Source: Polyangiaceae bacterium (lineage in GTDB: Bacteria > Myxococcota_A > Polyangia > Polyangiales > Polyangiaceae). Taken from it: a DNA stretch of 64,000 bases. The stretch's first letter is position 1. Every line of letters starts with the position of its first letter. The notes under the pieces are model-generated. The model ran no database searches. It worked only from the letters and a program-made list of their open reading frames with translations, and had not been told where the DNA came from. The translations under genes and the position numbers were made by a program. The stretch covers positions 464,858 to 528,857 of the forward strand of contig JAHBVX010000005.1 of the NCBI GenBank assembly GCA_019637295.1, given 5' to 3'. Of this stretch, positions 24,961 to 33,504 are shown in pieces.

Positions 24961-27612
24961 TCAGCCGACTATTACGTTCAGGATCCGACCCGGCACGTAG
25001 ACCACCTTGCGCACCGCCTTCCCCTCCGTGAACCGACGCACGCCCTCGTCGGCGAGAGCGGCGTCGCGCGCAGCGGATTCCGTTGCATCTTTGGCTAGTT
25101 GTACCTTCCCTCGCACCTTGCCGTTCACCTGCACGGGCACCTCCACCACCTCGTCCTCGCACAGGGCGGGGTCGAAGCCCGGCCAGGGGGCGTCGAGGAT
25201 GGACGCTCGGCGACCGACGAGCGTCCACAGCTCCTCGGCCAGGTGAGGCGCGAAAGGCGACACGCACAACACCAGTCTTTCGACGGCATCTCGGGGAGTT
25301 ACCCGTAGACCGTTCAAGTGGTTGGCCAGGATCATCATGGCGCTGATGGCCGTATTGAAGCGCAGCGCCTCGATGTCCTCGGTGACCTTCTTGACGGTGC
25401 GGTGGAGCAGCTTCGCGGTAGGCTCATCCGGCGGCGCGTCGTCGAGGGGGCGGGAGGCGATGGCGTGGAGGCGATCGAGGAAGCGGCGGGCACCCTGCAA
25501 CCCGCTGGTCTGCCAGGGCTTCACCTGCTCGAGGGGGCCCATGAACATCTCGTACACGCGCAGCGTGTCGGCGCCGAAGTCCCGCACCACGTCGTCCGGG
25601 TTGACGACGTTGCCGCGGCTCTTGCTCATCTTCTCCGCCACGGCGACCACCCGAACGCCGTGCTCCGGGTGGACGGGCCTGCCGTCACGGGTCTCGATCT
25701 GCTGCTCGCTGAGCCAGCGCTCCTCGACTCGCTCGCCCGTGGCGAGCGCCAGGCCCCCCTCTGGCGCGGGAGCGGGCTCGGCGCTGTCGCCGTCGAGGGC
25801 CCGCAGCAACCCCCCTGCCCCATCGACCACGGCGTACCAGCGGTACGCGAGGCCCAGGATGAGCCCCTGGTGCACCAGCTTCAGGAAGGGCTCGGGGTGA
25901 GTGACCACGCCGATGTCGAACAGCACTTTGTGCCAGAAGCGGGCGTACAGCAGGTGCAGCACCGCGTGCTCGTTGCCCCCCATGTACAGATCCACCGGCA
26001 TCCAGGCGTCATAGGCCTCGCGGCTGAACATTTCGCTCTCGTTGCGAGGATCCAGGTACCGTAGGTAGTACCAACAGGACCCCGCCCACTGGGGCATGGT
26101 GTTGGTCTCCCGGGCGAACCATCGCCCGTCCCGCTGGAAGAAGCGCCACTCGAGCGCTCGGGCCAGCGGCCCGTGGGGATCGTCCCCCGGCTGGAAGTCC
26201 TCCAGCTCCGGCAGGCGGAGGGGCAGCTCGCTCTCCTCCAGGGCGATCGGCGTCTGGTAGTCGATCTCGAAGTTCGCGCCCCGGCGCGGGTCCCCGTCGG
26301 TGCGTACCGGGAAGACGATGGGGATGGGCTCGCCCCAGTACCGCTGTCGCGAGAACACCCAGTCGCGCAGCTTGAAGTTGACCTTGCGGCGCCCGAGCCC
26401 GCGCTGCTCGAGGAAGGCGATCATGTTGCGCCGCATCTCGGCGCTGGGCTGCCCGTCGAAGGCTCCGGAGCGGACCGCGACGCCATCCTCCACGAAGGCC
26501 GCGTCGAGGCTCTCGCGCGTCGTGCCGTCGGGGCTGACGACCTCCACCACAGCCAGATCGAAGCGCTTGGCGAACTCGAAGTCCCGCTCGTCGTGGCCGG
26601 GAACGGCCATGATGGCGCCGGTGCCGTAGGCGCCCAGCACATAGTCCGCCGTGAAGATGGGGATCTGCTGCTCGGTCAGCGGGTTGAGCGCGTAGGCGCC
26701 CGTAAACACGCCGGTCTTCTCCTTGTTCAGCGCCGTGCGCTCCATGTCGCTCTTGCGCCGTGCGGCCTCGGCGTAGGCGCGCACCTCCTCGAGCCGATCC
26801 GCGCTGGCGATCTCGAGGGTCAAGGCGTGATCCGGAGCGATCACCATGTAGGTGGCGCCATACAGCGTGTCCGGTCGCGTGGTGTACACGGTGAGCGCGT
26901 CGTCTCGCTCGAGGATGGGGAAGTCCACCTCGGCACCCTCGCTGCGTCCGATCCAGTCCCGCTGCTTCTGCTTGGTCTCCGGCCAGTCGAGCGGCTCCAG
27001 GTCCGCGGCGAGCCGCTCGGCGTAGGCGGTGATGCGCAGCTGCCACTGGCGCAGCGGCAGACGCACGACGGGGTGATTGCCCCGCTCGCTCAGCCCGTCG
27101 ATGACCTCCTCGTTGGCCAGGACGGTGCCCAGCGCCGGGCACCAATTGACCGGGATTTCCGCCTGAAATGCCAGTCCCTTGCGGAACAGCTGCAGGAAGA
27201 TCCACTGCGTCCAGCGGAAGTAGCCCGGGTCGGTGGTGTCCACCTCCCGCGACCAGTCGTAGAAGAAGCCCAGGCTCTTGAGCTGGCGGCGGAAGGTCTC
27301 GATGTTCTGCTGGGTCGTCGCGGAGGGGTGTGTCCCCGTCTGGATGGCGTGCTGCTCGGCGGGCAGGCCGAACGCGTCCCAGCCCATGGGGTGCAGCACG
27401 TCGAAGCCGTTCATGCGCTTGAAGCGAGCGACGATGTCCGTCGCCGTGTAGCCCTCCGGGTGGCCCACGTGCAGCCCGCTACCTGACGGATAAGGAAACA
27501 TGTCGAGGGCGTAGAACTTGGGCCGGCCCGGACGGCGCTCCACACGAAACGTCTGCTGCGCTTCCCAGTACTGCTGCCAGCGCGGTTCGACCTCTCGATG
27601 ATCGTAAGCCAT
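24961..27612 (-). CDS. leuS: leucyl-tRNA synthetase
   Basis: 883 residues, full length. Class I synthetase with HIGH motif GLHVGHPEG near 45-53 and KMSKS in EKMSKSRGN near 659. The editing (CP1) domain is present between them (TTRPDTLYGATYMVIAPDH; GTGAIMAVPGHDERD), so mischarged tRNA-Leu should be proofread. The anticodon-binding domain and the C-terminal domain follow. It charges tRNA-Leu in the cytoplasm. Between about 615 and 650 there is a slightly longer loop than in E. coli. It follows the yprB-like gene by 42 bases and precedes lptE. Confidence 0.97.
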   Translation of the reverse strand: MAYDHREVEPRWQQYWEAQQTFRVERRPGRPKFYALDMFPYPSGSGLHVGHPEGYTATDIVARFKRMNGFDVLHPMGWDAFGLPAEQHAIQTGTHPSATTQQNIETFRRQLKSLGFFYDWSREVDTTDPGYFRWTQWIFLQLFRKGLAFQAEIPVNWCPALGTVLANEEVIDGLSERGNHPVVRLPLRQWQLRITAYAERLAADLEPLDWPETKQKQRDWIGRSEGAEVDFPILERDDALTVYTTRPDTLYGATYMVIAPDHALTLEIASADRLEEVRAYAEAARRKSDMERTALNKEKTGVFTGAYALNPLTEQQIPIFTADYVLGAYGTGAIMAVPGHDERDFEFAKRFDLAVVEVVSPDGTTRESLDAAFVEDGVAVRSGAFDGQPSAEMRRNMIAFLEQRGLGRRKVNFKLRDWVFSRQRYWGEPIPIVFPVRTDGDPRRGANFEIDYQTPIALEESELPLRLPELEDFQPGDDPHGPLARALEWRFFQRDGRWFARETNTMPQWAGSCWYYLRYLDPRNESEMFSREAYDAWMPVDLYMGGNEHAVLHLLYARFWHKVLFDIGVVTHPEPFLKLVHQGLILGLAYRWYAVVDGAGGLLRALDGDSAEPAPAPEGGLALATGERVEERWLSEQQIETRDGRPVHPEHGVRVVAVAEKMSKSRGNVVNPDDVVRDFGADTLRVYEMFMGPLEQVKPWQTSGLQGARRFLDRLHAIASRPLDDAPPDEPTAKLLHRTVKKVTEDIEALRFNTAISAMMILANHLNGLRVTPRDAVERLVLCVSPFAPHLAEELWTLVGRRASILDAPWPGFDPALCEDEVVEVPVQVNGKVRGKVQLAKDATESAARDAALADEGVRRFTEGKAVRKVVYVPGRILNVIVG

Positions 27613-27654
27613 GCAGCGCGAGATAGCACCGATGCGGCGGGCGCAAAACCGGGG

Positions 27655-28890
27655 CTAGCGACCGCGCGGGCCGACCGCCTTGCGCGTCAGACGCGCGCGC
27701 CGCCGCGCCTCGGCAGCCTGTCCTTCTCCCGTGCCCCGTGCGAGCACGGCGAGCGCAGCCTCGGGCACCTTGACCCAGTGTTCGTACAGCTTCGCCAGCT
27801 CGAGTCTGACCGCGGGCTCGTCCACCTCCTGCGCCAGCGCCTCGAAGTCCCTCAGCGCCCAGGCGCGATCCCCGCGGGCCTTGGCCAGCTCCGCCCGCAC
27901 GCGCAGCGCCTCCACCCCCGCGCCCAGCGCCACCGCGCGGTCCGCCACCTCGGCGGCGCGCTCGAGCGCCCTGCCGCGGCGCAGGGTGCGCGCCAGCTCC
28001 ACCAGGTCCTCGGCCGCCAAGCCCGACAGCGGCTCCCCGTACAGTCCGACGAGCGCGACCATGCTCACGACGTCCCAGGCGTTGTGCTCCACCACCTGCT
28101 CGAGCGCGCGCTCGTCCCCGGTGCGCAGGAAGTGGGTGTAACGCGCCGCCACTTCGCTGCCCTCGATGTCGCCGCTGCGCTCGAACCCGATCACGTGGCT
28201 CTCGATCTGACCGAGCCGACAGCCGCCGAGCCGCCGCTTGTGCAGGCGTCGCGCGACGTGCAGCAAATCGAGGTGCGGCAGCGCGGGGAGCGCGCGCTGG
28301 TGATTCATGACCCGGCGCGACGCCAGCAGCGGCAGGTCGAAGGACTTGCCGTTGAAGCTGACGACCGCGCTGGCGTGCGAGAAGCGCTGCTCGAGGTGGT
28401 CGAGCATGGCTCGCTCCTCCGACGGGCTCTTCAGCAGCAGCTGCTCGAGCACCAGCGCGCCGTCCGCGTCGAACCAGCCGAGCCCCACCAAGAACGGGAG
28501 CACTCCAGCGCCGGTGCCGAGCCCCGTCGTCTCCGTGTCGACGAACAGGAAGCGCGCGGGCTCGGCCGATGCCAGCGTGGGATCGAGCGCGAGCAGCGCG
28601 AGCATCTCCGCGCGGGAGTCGCGCGCGGCCTCCGTGACCAGGCGCCCCACTCGGTGTGAGCGGGGCAGCCGCTCGAGTCGCTGGTGCAGCTGGCCCCCGC
28701 CCAGCTCGCGCAGGGCAAAGGGCAGCGTCGTGAGCCCCGGATCGGCCAGCGTCGGGGCGGGCGCCAGCGCCCCGGGCGCCAGGATCTCGGCCATCCTGCT
28801 GCGCAGCACCTCCAGGGTGTGGCTCTTGCTCGGCTCCATGCCGGCCCCCAGGGGCGCGCGCAAGCGACCGAGCTTGGCCTTGAGATCCAC
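27655..28890 (-). CDS. mrfB: YprB/MrfB-like DEDD exonuclease with TPR tail
   Basis: 411 residues from GTG 28890, chosen because DLKAKLGRLR at the start is typical of the family; ATG at 28839 is an alternative. The nuclease domain begins FLFVDTETTGLGTGAGV (first Asp and Glu of DEDD), with VVSFNGKSFDLPLL and a later NAWDVVSMVAL supplying the remaining acids. A C-terminal TPR region follows (about 300-395). In Bacillus subtilis, MrfB (YprB) is a 3'-5' exonuclease acting with helicase MrfA (YprA) to remove mitomycin C lesions. A MrfA-like helicase is encoded at 33505-35904, so the pair is present but split. Confidence 0.85.
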   Translation of the reverse strand: MDLKAKLGRLRAPLGAGMEPSKSHTLEVLRSRMAEILAPGALAPAPTLADPGLTTLPFALRELGGGQLHQRLERLPRSHRVGRLVTEAARDSRAEMLALLALDPTLASAEPARFLFVDTETTGLGTGAGVLPFLVGLGWFDADGALVLEQLLLKSPSEERAMLDHLEQRFSHASAVVSFNGKSFDLPLLASRRVMNHQRALPALPHLDLLHVARRLHKRRLGGCRLGQIESHVIGFERSGDIEGSEVAARYTHFLRTGDERALEQVVEHNAWDVVSMVALVGLYGEPLSGLAAEDLVELARTLRRGRALERAAEVADRAVALGAGVEALRVRAELAKARGDRAWALRDFEALAQEVDEPAVRLELAKLYEHWVKVPEAALAVLARGTGEGQAAEARRRARLTRKAVGPRGR

Positions 28891-28978
28891 GGAACGCTTG
28901 TACAGCCGTCGAGGGCGCGCGTCGAGCGCCCCCGGGAGGCTCGCTCCCGCCCGGGCGCCTCCGCTACTCTGCTGCGGC

Positions 28979-29608
28979 GTGACCCACGTGTTCGGACTCA
29001 CCGGCGGCATCGGCAGCGGCAAGAGCACCGTGGCCAGTCGCCTGCGTGAGCGCGGCGTGCCGGTCATCGACGCCGATCAGCTCGCGCGCGACGTGGTGGC
29101 GACGGGCAGCGAGGCGCTGGCCGAGATCGCCGAGGTGTTCGGCCGCGAGGTGCTGCTCCCAGGCGGCGCACTCGATCGAGCTGCCCTGGCCGCGCGGGTG
29201 TTCGGCGACGACGGGCTTCGCCGCCAGCTCGAGCGCATCACCCACCCCCGCGTGCGTGACCTGGCCCAGCGACGCTTCGCGGAGCTCGCGGAGCGTGGCG
29301 AGGCCCTCGGCTGCTACGAGGTGCCGCTGCTCGTGGAGTCGGGTCTGGCGGACGTGCTGCGCCCGCTGGTCGTGGTGAGCGTCAGCGAGGCGGTGCAGGT
29401 GGAGCGCACGATGGCGCGCGATGGCTGCGACGAAGCGCACGCCCGGGCGCGCATCGCGGCCCAGCTGCCACTGGCGGACAAGGTCCGTCTCGCCGACTTC
29501 GTGATCGACAACTCCGGCGCTCGCGAGTCCACCCGTGCGCAGACCGACGCGGTGCTCGACGCCATCTGCGCGCGCGTGGGGGTCGATCCGACGCGCTATC
29601 CGCGCTGA
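28979..29608 (+). CDS. coaE: dephospho-CoA kinase
   Basis: 209 residues from GTG 28979. The P-loop GLTGGIGSGKS at 6-16 sits at the very N-terminus, followed by DADQLARDVV, HPRVRDLA and VPLLVESGL, the CoaE signature order. It phosphorylates dephospho-CoA in the last step of CoA synthesis. Divergent from the yprB-like gene (88 bases between starts) and convergent with folD (7 bases between ends). Confidence 0.95.
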   Translation: MTHVFGLTGGIGSGKSTVASRLRERGVPVIDADQLARDVVATGSEALAEIAEVFGREVLLPGGALDRAALAARVFGDDGLRRQLERITHPRVRDLAQRRFAELAERGEALGCYEVPLLVESGLADVLRPLVVVSVSEAVQVERTMARDGCDEAHARARIAAQLPLADKVRLADFVIDNSGARESTRAQTDAVLDAICARVGVDPTRYPR

Positions 29609-29615
29609 GCGTGGC

Positions 29616-30467
29616 TCAGCCCTTGCGCGCGTTGGCGGCCGAGAGCGTGTTCTCGAGCAGAAAAGCGATGGTCATGGGACCGACGCCGCCGGGGACCGGC
29701 GTGATGGCCCCGGCGATCGCGCTGACGGACGCGAAATCCACGTCACCGCACAGCTTGCCCGCGTCGTCGCGATTCATGCCGACGTCGATGACCACCGCGC
29801 CCGGCTTGACGAACTCAGCCGTGACGAGCTGGCTGCGACCCACGGCGGCGATGAGCACGTCGGCTTCGCGACACAGCGCGGGTAGCTCCCGGGTGCGCGA
29901 GTGCGCCAACGTCACGGTCGCGTGCTGAGCGAGGAGCAGCGCGGCCATGGGCTTGCCCACGATGTTGCTGCGACCGAGCACGACCGCCCGGGCGCCGGCG
30001 AGAGAGGCGCCCGTCTCCGCGAGCAAGCGCATGCAGCCCCGCGGCGTGCAGGGCACGAGCCCGGGCTTACCGGTCCACAGCGCGCCCACGTTCTCGGGGT
30101 GAAACCCGTCCACGTCCTTCCTCGGATCGATGGCGTCGAGCACCACCTCCGAGCGCAGGTCACCCGGCAGGGGGAGCTGCACCAAGATCCCGTCGACCGC
30201 GTCGTCGGCGTTGAGGTTGCGCACGGTGGCGAGCAGCTCGGCCTCGCTTACCTGGGCGGAGAGCCGGTGCACTCTGCCGTTGATGCCAACCTCGGCGGCG
30301 GCCTTCTCCTTGTTTCGCACGTACACCGCCGAGGCCTGATCGTCCCCCGCCAGCACCACGCTCAGCCCCGGGGCGCGCCCGTGACGCTGGACGAACTGCC
30401 GAACACCTTCGGCGACCTCGCTGCGAACCTTGGCCGCCACGGCCTTACCGTCGATGATCGTTGCCAC
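29616..30467 (-). CDS. folD: methylene-THF dehydrogenase / methenyl-THF cyclohydrolase
   Basis: 283 residues, complete bifunctional FolD. The catalytic Tyr49 and Lys53 (YVRNK) match Tyr/Lys of the cyclohydrolase site; [24 protein letters not shown] (NADP binding) and [11 protein letters not shown] are all present. It interconverts methylene-, methenyl- and formyl-tetrahydrofolate in the cytoplasm. It ends the lspA-lgt-lipoprotein-folD gene row on the minus strand. Confidence 0.97.
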   Translation of the reverse strand: MATIIDGKAVAAKVRSEVAEGVRQFVQRHGRAPGLSVVLAGDDQASAVYVRNKEKAAAEVGINGRVHRLSAQVSEAELLATVRNLNADDAVDGILVQLPLPGDLRSEVVLDAIDPRKDVDGFHPENVGALWTGKPGLVPCTPRGCMRLLAETGASLAGARAVVLGRSNIVGKPMAALLLAQHATVTLAHSRTRELPALCREADVLIAAVGRSQLVTAEFVKPGAVVIDVGMNRDDAGKLCGDVDFASVSAIAGAITPVPGGVGPMTIAFLLENTLSAANARKG

Positions 30468-30520
30468 GGCGCAGCCCTAGCGCAGATCTTCCCGCGCGCC
30501 CACGACGGAAATCGCGGCCC

Positions 30521-31324
30521 TCAGAGCTCGAGGACCACGTCCGCGAGGGTGACGGTGTCGGCGCGAACCGCGACCTCCACGCTGCCGAGGAGGCTCGAGC
30601 CGAGCTGAAACGTGACCTTCTGCTTGGCGACGAAGCTCTGCGCCGCCGCGTTGACCACGACGGCGTAGCCTCCGTCCCCGGTCACGCCCTGCAGATCGCT
30701 CCAGGTCCCCGCCACGTCGTACAGCACGACCTCGCCCTGATGCGCGACGGACACCCCCGCGAGGGGCTGGTTCGTGTCGCCATCCACGAAGCGGAGCACC
30801 AGCTGCGCGCGACCCAGCTCGCGCACCTCGGGCAGCGTGGCCAGAGCGTAGGTCTCGTCGAGCACGGAGCCACTGACGACCAGCAGGTTGGCTTGCGCGG
30901 TCGTCTCGGTGTTCACCGGCTGCAGCGTGGAGACGAACACGCCCGGCGCGTCCGGCGCCACGCGGAGCCACACCTCCGGCGCCTTGGGGATGCTCGGGAA
31001 CGCGTAGACCTGACCGTCGTACGCCGTCGTGAGAGTCGCGCTCGCCGGTCCGTAGGCCTCCACCGTCGCGGTGCCGATGAACGCGACCGACGACACGAAG
31101 TCGTCCGCCACCACGCCGAGCACCGTGCCCGACAGTTCGGCGTTCGTCGCCGCTCCGCTGCCCCCGCCACCTCCCGTCCCCGCGGCCCCCCCTCCGCCAT
31201 GCTTGGGCGGGATGGTCGCGCAGTTGGGCTGCTCGGGCGGGCAGTTGCCCACGTTTGCGGGCCGCTCGCGCTCCTCGGCGCAGCCGACGAGGGCGAGCAG
31301 GAGCGCGAGGATCCGAACCGACAC
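30521..31324 (-). CDS. lipoprotein with Gly-rich spacer
   Basis: 267 residues from GTG 31324, giving the signal VSVRILALLLALVGC with a good lipobox. A Cys pair (CPPEQPNC) and a GGGGAAGTGGGGG spacer follow. The rest is beta-rich, with carboxypeptidase-regulatory-like features (VDGDTNQPLAGVSVAHQGEVVLYD), suggesting one or two Ig-like folds. It probably sits on the outer membrane. It lies between lgt and folD on the same strand. Ligand or role unknown. Confidence 0.75.
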   Translation of the reverse strand: MSVRILALLLALVGCAEERERPANVGNCPPEQPNCATIPPKHGGGGAAGTGGGGGSGAATNAELSGTVLGVVADDFVSSVAFIGTATVEAYGPASATLTTAYDGQVYAFPSIPKAPEVWLRVAPDAPGVFVSTLQPVNTETTAQANLLVVSGSVLDETYALATLPEVRELGRAQLVLRFVDGDTNQPLAGVSVAHQGEVVLYDVAGTWSDLQGVTGDGGYAVVVNAAAQSFVAKQKVTFQLGSSLLGSVEVAVRADTVTLADVVLEL

Positions 31325-31381
31325 GGGGACAACATAGCGCAGCTGCCGCGGCTCGACCAAAGAGTCGTGGGTGGCTGCCGG

Positions 31382-32311
31382 CTAGCGCGCTGCGGGTGCG
31401 ACCCGACCGAGCCGCAGGCGGTGCACCGCCAGCACGGCGACGACGAGGCCGAGCCCGATCAGCTGCGACGTAGACAGCCCGAGCAGGCCGCCTCGATCGT
31501 CGCTGCGCCAGAACTCGAGCACGAAGCGCACCACCGCGTAGGCCGCGACGAAGGCCAAGAACACCTGGCCATCGTAGCGCTTGCGCCCGTGCAGCCAGAG
31601 CATCAGCGCGGCGGCGATCGCGAAGGAGGCGGCCGACTCGTAGATCTGCGTCGGGTGGACTGGCAGGCTCGGATCGAACTGCGAGTCGAGCAGCCCGGCC
31701 TTGAACTGCGACTCGCTCGCGGGGCTGCGCGGCGGAAAGGTCAGCGCCCAACGGGCGTCCGTCGGCGTGCCGAAGCAGCAGCCCGCGAGCAGGCAGCCGA
31801 GGCGCCCGAAGCCGAGCCCGATGGGCACCACGATGCCAGCCATGTCGGCGGCCTTCCAGAACGGGAAGCGATCCCGACGCAGCAGCCAATAGGCAGCCCC
31901 AGAAGCCCCGAGGAAGCCGCCATAGTAGGTCAGCCCGCCCGCCCAGAACTTCGCCCACGCGAAGCAGTCCTGCTCGGTGGGATGGCACACGCCCTTGGCG
32001 GCGTCCCACACCCCCAGGTAGCGGTCGCTCACGCACTCCGCCTGCGTGATGTGCCAATCCACCTTCGCGGGATCGGTGCACAGGTGAACGTAGTCCCAGA
32101 AGTAGCCATCCGCGATCACGTGCAGCAGCCGACCACCGACGACGCCGGCGAGCAGCATGGCCAGACCTAGGTCCACGACCACGTCGGGATCTTGCCCGAC
32201 GCGTTTGGCCCACACCGCGCCCGCCGCGGTCGCGATCAGAAAGCCCGTGAGCAAGAGGACGAAGTAGCTCGGGAACGGGATGTCGAAGACGGTGAACAGC
32301 CGCCCCTGCAT
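31382..32311 (-). CDS. lgt: prolipoprotein diacylglyceryl transferase
   Basis: 309 residues, integral inner-membrane enzyme that attaches diacylglycerol to the lipobox Cys. Family motifs: GVVGGRLLHVIADG, GLTYYGGFLGA (Tyr where E. coli has the His of HGGL, as in many deltaproteobacteria), LGFGRLGCLLAGCCFG and HPTQIYES. Between about 72 and 122 there is an extra loop with four Cys (78, 93, 109, 116), not found in E. coli Lgt and probably periplasmic. It starts three bases after the lspA stop, so the first two lipoprotein-processing enzymes are made together. Confidence 0.95.
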   Translation of the reverse strand: MQGRLFTVFDIPFPSYFVLLLTGFLIATAAGAVWAKRVGQDPDVVVDLGLAMLLAGVVGGRLLHVIADGYFWDYVHLCTDPAKVDWHITQAECVSDRYLGVWDAAKGVCHPTEQDCFAWAKFWAGGLTYYGGFLGASGAAYWLLRRDRFPFWKAADMAGIVVPIGLGFGRLGCLLAGCCFGTPTDARWALTFPPRSPASESQFKAGLLDSQFDPSLPVHPTQIYESAASFAIAAALMLWLHGRKRYDGQVFLAFVAAYAVVRFVLEFWRSDDRGGLLGLSTSQLIGLGLVVAVLAVHRLRLGRVAPAAR

Positions 32312-32314
32312 CGC

Positions 32315-33193
32315 TCAGGTCGTCCGTTCGGCCGAGGGTGCGGCTGCTTCCGCAGGCGGCGGCGCGGCGGGCAAACCCTCCGGCTCGGGCGCTGCCGCGT
32401 CCGGGGCGGGCTTGGCGCCAGGCTCGGCGTGTTTGCGGCGGCTCGTGATCATGTCCACCGCCATGAGTCCCACTCCGATGCAGATGAAGATGTCCGCCAC
32501 GTTGAAGGTGGGCCAGTGGTCGGTGATGGTCCAGGTCTTGTAGAGCTTCGCGATGCCGCGATTCATCGCCTCGATCCAGTCTGCCCGGTAGTCGATGAAG
32601 TCCACCACGCTGGAGCGGATGATGCGATCCGAGAGGTTGCCCAGGGCGCCGCCGAGCACCAGCGGCAGGCCCCACTTCAGCGCGCGCTGACCAGGGGCCA
32701 GACGGCTGTATAGCGACACGATGAACGCGATCGCGAGCAGGCTGACGCCGAGGAAGAAGGGCCGGCGGATGGCCTCGCTCGCGTCGTGCAGCAAGCCCCA
32801 GGCGCCGCCTCGGTTGTAGGCGAGAGTGAACAGCAGGTGATCGTCGATGAGCACGATGGACGGATCGTCCAGCGTGCGCGCGGACAGCACCACCTCGGCC
32901 CAGGCCTTGGACGCGATGTCGAGCAGCAGCGCGACGCCCGCCAGCACACCAAAGAACACATACGTGGGGCGCGCGCGGAGCTGGGCCAGCCCCTCGCGGG
33001 TGAGCGGCGCAGGCTCGGACGTCGACTCGACGGGCGGCGCCTCGACCCCGAGGCTCTCGGCGCTCTCGTCCGCGAGCGCGAGCGTATCGGGCTCGTCGGG
33101 CTCCCCCAGCCCAGCATCGCTCGCGCCGGGCGCGTCGGGTTCAGCGGGCGGGTCCGGGGGGCCGGGCGCGTCGGGCGGCAGGGGCTCGTTCAT
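32315..33193 (-). CDS. lspA: lipoprotein signal peptidase with extended termini
   Basis: 292 residues, nearly twice the normal length. The LspA core is at about 78-250 with four membrane helices, the N/D motifs YNRGGAWG, GNLSDRI and FNVADIFICIG carrying the two catalytic aspartates. About 70 acidic Pro/Glu/Asp-rich residues precede it and about 45 Pro/Ala-rich residues follow; both tails are low-complexity. It cleaves lipoprotein signal peptides after Lgt has acted. First gene of the lspA-lgt row, divergent from the MrfA-like helicase. Confidence 0.95.
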   Translation of the reverse strand: MNEPLPPDAPGPPDPPAEPDAPGASDAGLGEPDEPDTLALADESAESLGVEAPPVESTSEPAPLTREGLAQLRARPTYVFFGVLAGVALLLDIASKAWAEVVLSARTLDDPSIVLIDDHLLFTLAYNRGGAWGLLHDASEAIRRPFFLGVSLLAIAFIVSLYSRLAPGQRALKWGLPLVLGGALGNLSDRIIRSSVVDFIDYRADWIEAMNRGIAKLYKTWTITDHWPTFNVADIFICIGVGLMAVDMITSRRKHAEPGAKPAPDAAAPEPEGLPAAPPPAEAAAPSAERTT

Positions 33194-33504
33194 GCTCGCC
33201 GCTGCGTGTACCGCGCCCGGCGCGCTTTCGCAAAGCCGGGTCGCGCCGGGGCTTTGCTGGCGCGCGGGCTACCGCGGTTTTCACTGGGTCGTAACCCGTG
33301 GCCGTCCTGCGACTGACGCGACCGGCGAGCAGCCGGCGCCGGCCCCGCCGGAAATTCCCGGTGGGGCTGACGCCCCACACCCCGCGCGGGGACCCCAACC
33401 CCGCGCCGCCGCTCTTCCATGCAGCGGACGCTGTAACCCCAGCGTTGACCAGGCTTTTCTCGGGCCGGATTGCCTCGGTACCGCACATCTGTTTAGTTGT
33501 GAGC
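33194..33504 (+). promoter_or_regulatory. divergent intergenic region with overlapping hairpins
   Basis: 311 bases between the lspA and mrfA-like starts. Three GC hairpins follow one another: 33342-33367 (10-base stem with one G-T pair, loop AAATTC), 33361-33378 (GTGGGGC/GCCCCAC, perfect) and the palindrome CCCCGCGCGGGG at 33380-33391. The first two share bases 33361-33367 and cannot form together, the geometry of an attenuator-type switch in the helicase leader. No T-tract or peptide leader was found, so regulation is only suggested. Confidence 0.4.

Noticed and set aside
30477..32675. Long minus-strand open frame over lgt, the lipoprotein and part of lspA
   Set aside because: Composition is Arg/Gly/Ala-rich with no domain; it is a shifted frame of the lgt and lspA genes, which have clear family motifs.
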